This document shows, one piece after another, positions 33,440-35,525 of a stretch of 35,525 nt of DNA; the stretch's first letter is position 1; each line of letters begins with the position of its first letter. The position numbers were made by a program, and so were the translations under genes. The notes under the pieces are model-generated. The model was not told the origin of the DNA, ran no database searches, and saw only the letters and a program-made list of their open reading frames with translations. The stretch is from Paenarthrobacter sp. CM16 (lineage in GTDB: Bacteria > Actinomycetota > Actinomycetes > Actinomycetales > Micrococcaceae), in the NCBI RefSeq assembly GCF_013179505.1, contig NZ_JABMCX010000006.1:1-35525 (forward strand), given 5' to 3'.

Positions 33440-33882
33440 TGGAGCGCCTCCCTTTCCACTACGGCCGCTTTGCTTCCGGCAGGTTTGATCGGCGGAGCCA
33501 CGTAGACGTCGTTGATCTCGATGTTGACCTCAATGACCTGCAGGCCCACAAGCTCTTCAACGGCGCGGAAAACGGCGCTGCGGACCTGGTTGGCGACGTT
33601 GTGCAGGGGGTATCCGTAGAGGGCCACGAGGTTGATGTCCACGGCCACCTGGGTTTCGCCGACTTCCGCGCGCACGCCCGCTGCGTGGTCCGAACTGCCG
33701 ACGGCGTCGCGAATCGCGCCGAGCGCACGGGACGGACCCGAACCCAACGAGTAGACGCCCGGCACCGTGCGGGCGGCAATGCCTGCAACCTTGGCCACCG
33801 CCGCTTCGGAGATGATAGTGCGTCCAGTCCCCAGGATCTCGCCCCCAGGCACAGGATCAAGCTGCACGTTCTGGTCTTCCAT
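33436..33882 (-). CDS. Asp23/Gls24 family protein, first copy
   Basis: 148 residues. The family core is clear: TIISEAAVAKVAGIAARTVPGV, VGETQVAVDINLVALYGYPL, NVANQVRSAVFRAVEELVGL, VIEVNIEINDVYV. In Gram-positives these abundant proteins sit at the membrane and respond to alkaline and envelope stress. It opens a five-gene operon in which every junction is a 4-nt ATGA or GTGA overlap (33439, 33251, 32874, 32212). AGGGGAG precedes the ATG. Confidence 0.92.
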   Translation of the reverse strand: MEDQNVQLDPVPGGEILGTGRTIISEAAVAKVAGIAARTVPGVYSLGSGPSRALGAIRDAVGSSDHAAGVRAEVGETQVAVDINLVALYGYPLHNVANQVRSAVFRAVEELVGLQVIEVNIEINDVYVAPPIKPAGSKAAVVEREALQ

Positions 33883-34104
33883 GGAGCACTCCCCTTCTCT
33901 TGAGTACCACCCTAGCGTCTAGCTCCGACGCTTTGGGAGAAGCTTCTCTTCGGGCACCTGTTTTGATGTGAACCCGGCTTAAATGCCGGCTCCAGCAGCC
34001 ACTTCGGGCAGGTTATCCACATAGCAGAATTCGTGGCTGGGACGGCCTTGGCAGCCCACCTAGACTGGCCGACACATCACAAAACAGCTGCTGGGGAGCC
34101 TGTC
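33883..34104. promoter_or_regulatory. Divergent gap, Asp23 operon / DUF6318 lipoprotein
   Basis: The 222-bp gap holds a perfect palindrome GAGAAGCTTCTC (33937-33948) and a small hairpin CCGGC-TTAAAT-GCCGG near 33974-33989. I cannot assign promoters with confidence; regulation of the envelope operon from here is an inference. Confidence 0.4.

Positions 34105-35525
<1,421 letters not shown>

Overview
The window looks like chromosomal DNA of a high-GC Gram-positive actinobacterium, most likely an Arthrobacter/Paenarthrobacter-type member of the Micrococcaceae. The grounds are the GC-rich, C/G-ending codon use, frequent GTG starts, several starts without a Shine-Dalgarno (SD) sequence that sit 6-7 nt after a -10-like hexamer, and typical actinobacterial families (HbpS-type heme sensor, DUF6286/Asp23 envelope operon, DUF6318 lipoprotein). 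The genus is inferred from gene content, not from a database match. No tRNA, rRNA, transposon, phage gene or CRISPR array was recognised.

Region 1 (1-9.9 kb, all +) is a one-carbon module: the end of a methenyl-THF cyclohydrolase (FchA type), a FolD whose cyclohydrolase lysine is replaced by isoleucine, a molybdopterin formate-dehydrogenase-like oxidoreductase, glutathione-independent formaldehyde dehydrogenase, a MoeA-like Mo-insertion protein, an IclR regulator, a BCCT betaine/choline-type transporter and two very small ORFs. This fits uptake of a methylated amine such as glycine betaine and oxidation of its methyl groups through formaldehyde or methylene-THF to formate and CO2. The demethylating enzymes would lie outside the window.

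Region 2 (9.9-14.8 kb) holds a FAS1-domain lipoprotein and an acyltransferase-3 membrane protein (both -), then a NarL-type two-component pair and a GNAT acetyltransferase (+). Region 3 (14.8-18.4 kb) is a 3-oxoacid CoA-transferase A/B plus SCP2-like thiolase operon. A divergent IclR repressor is separated from it by three GTCCAC-type candidate operators.

Region 4 (18.4-21.6 kb) is a candidate extracytoplasmic heme/redox sensing locus: an exported ankyrin lipoprotein and an HbpS/GlcG-like protein, divergent from a SenS/SenR-like kinase-regulator pair. Region 5 (21.6-24.9 kb) carries an HdeD-like membrane protein, exonuclease III, an unrecognised protein and an aquaporin. Region 6 (25-29.9 kb, -) is an alpha-glucoside-type ABC importer with a LacI repressor. 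Its binding-protein gene carries a frameshift in a six-G run exactly at the signal-peptide/mature-protein junction, and its promoter overlaps a LacI-type operator.

Region 7 (29.9-35.5 kb) has a small XRE regulator, an AlkD-like HEAT-repeat protein, a five-gene Asp23/Gls24 envelope operon joined by four successive 4-nt overlaps, an 11-residue-repeat amphipathic protein after it, then a DUF6318 lipoprotein overlapping the start of a secreted PKD-like protein that runs off the window. A feature across the window is short tandem repeats that begin at or inside stop codons (12, 19 and 22 bp units), plus 16 and 17 bp repeats in two other intergenic gaps.
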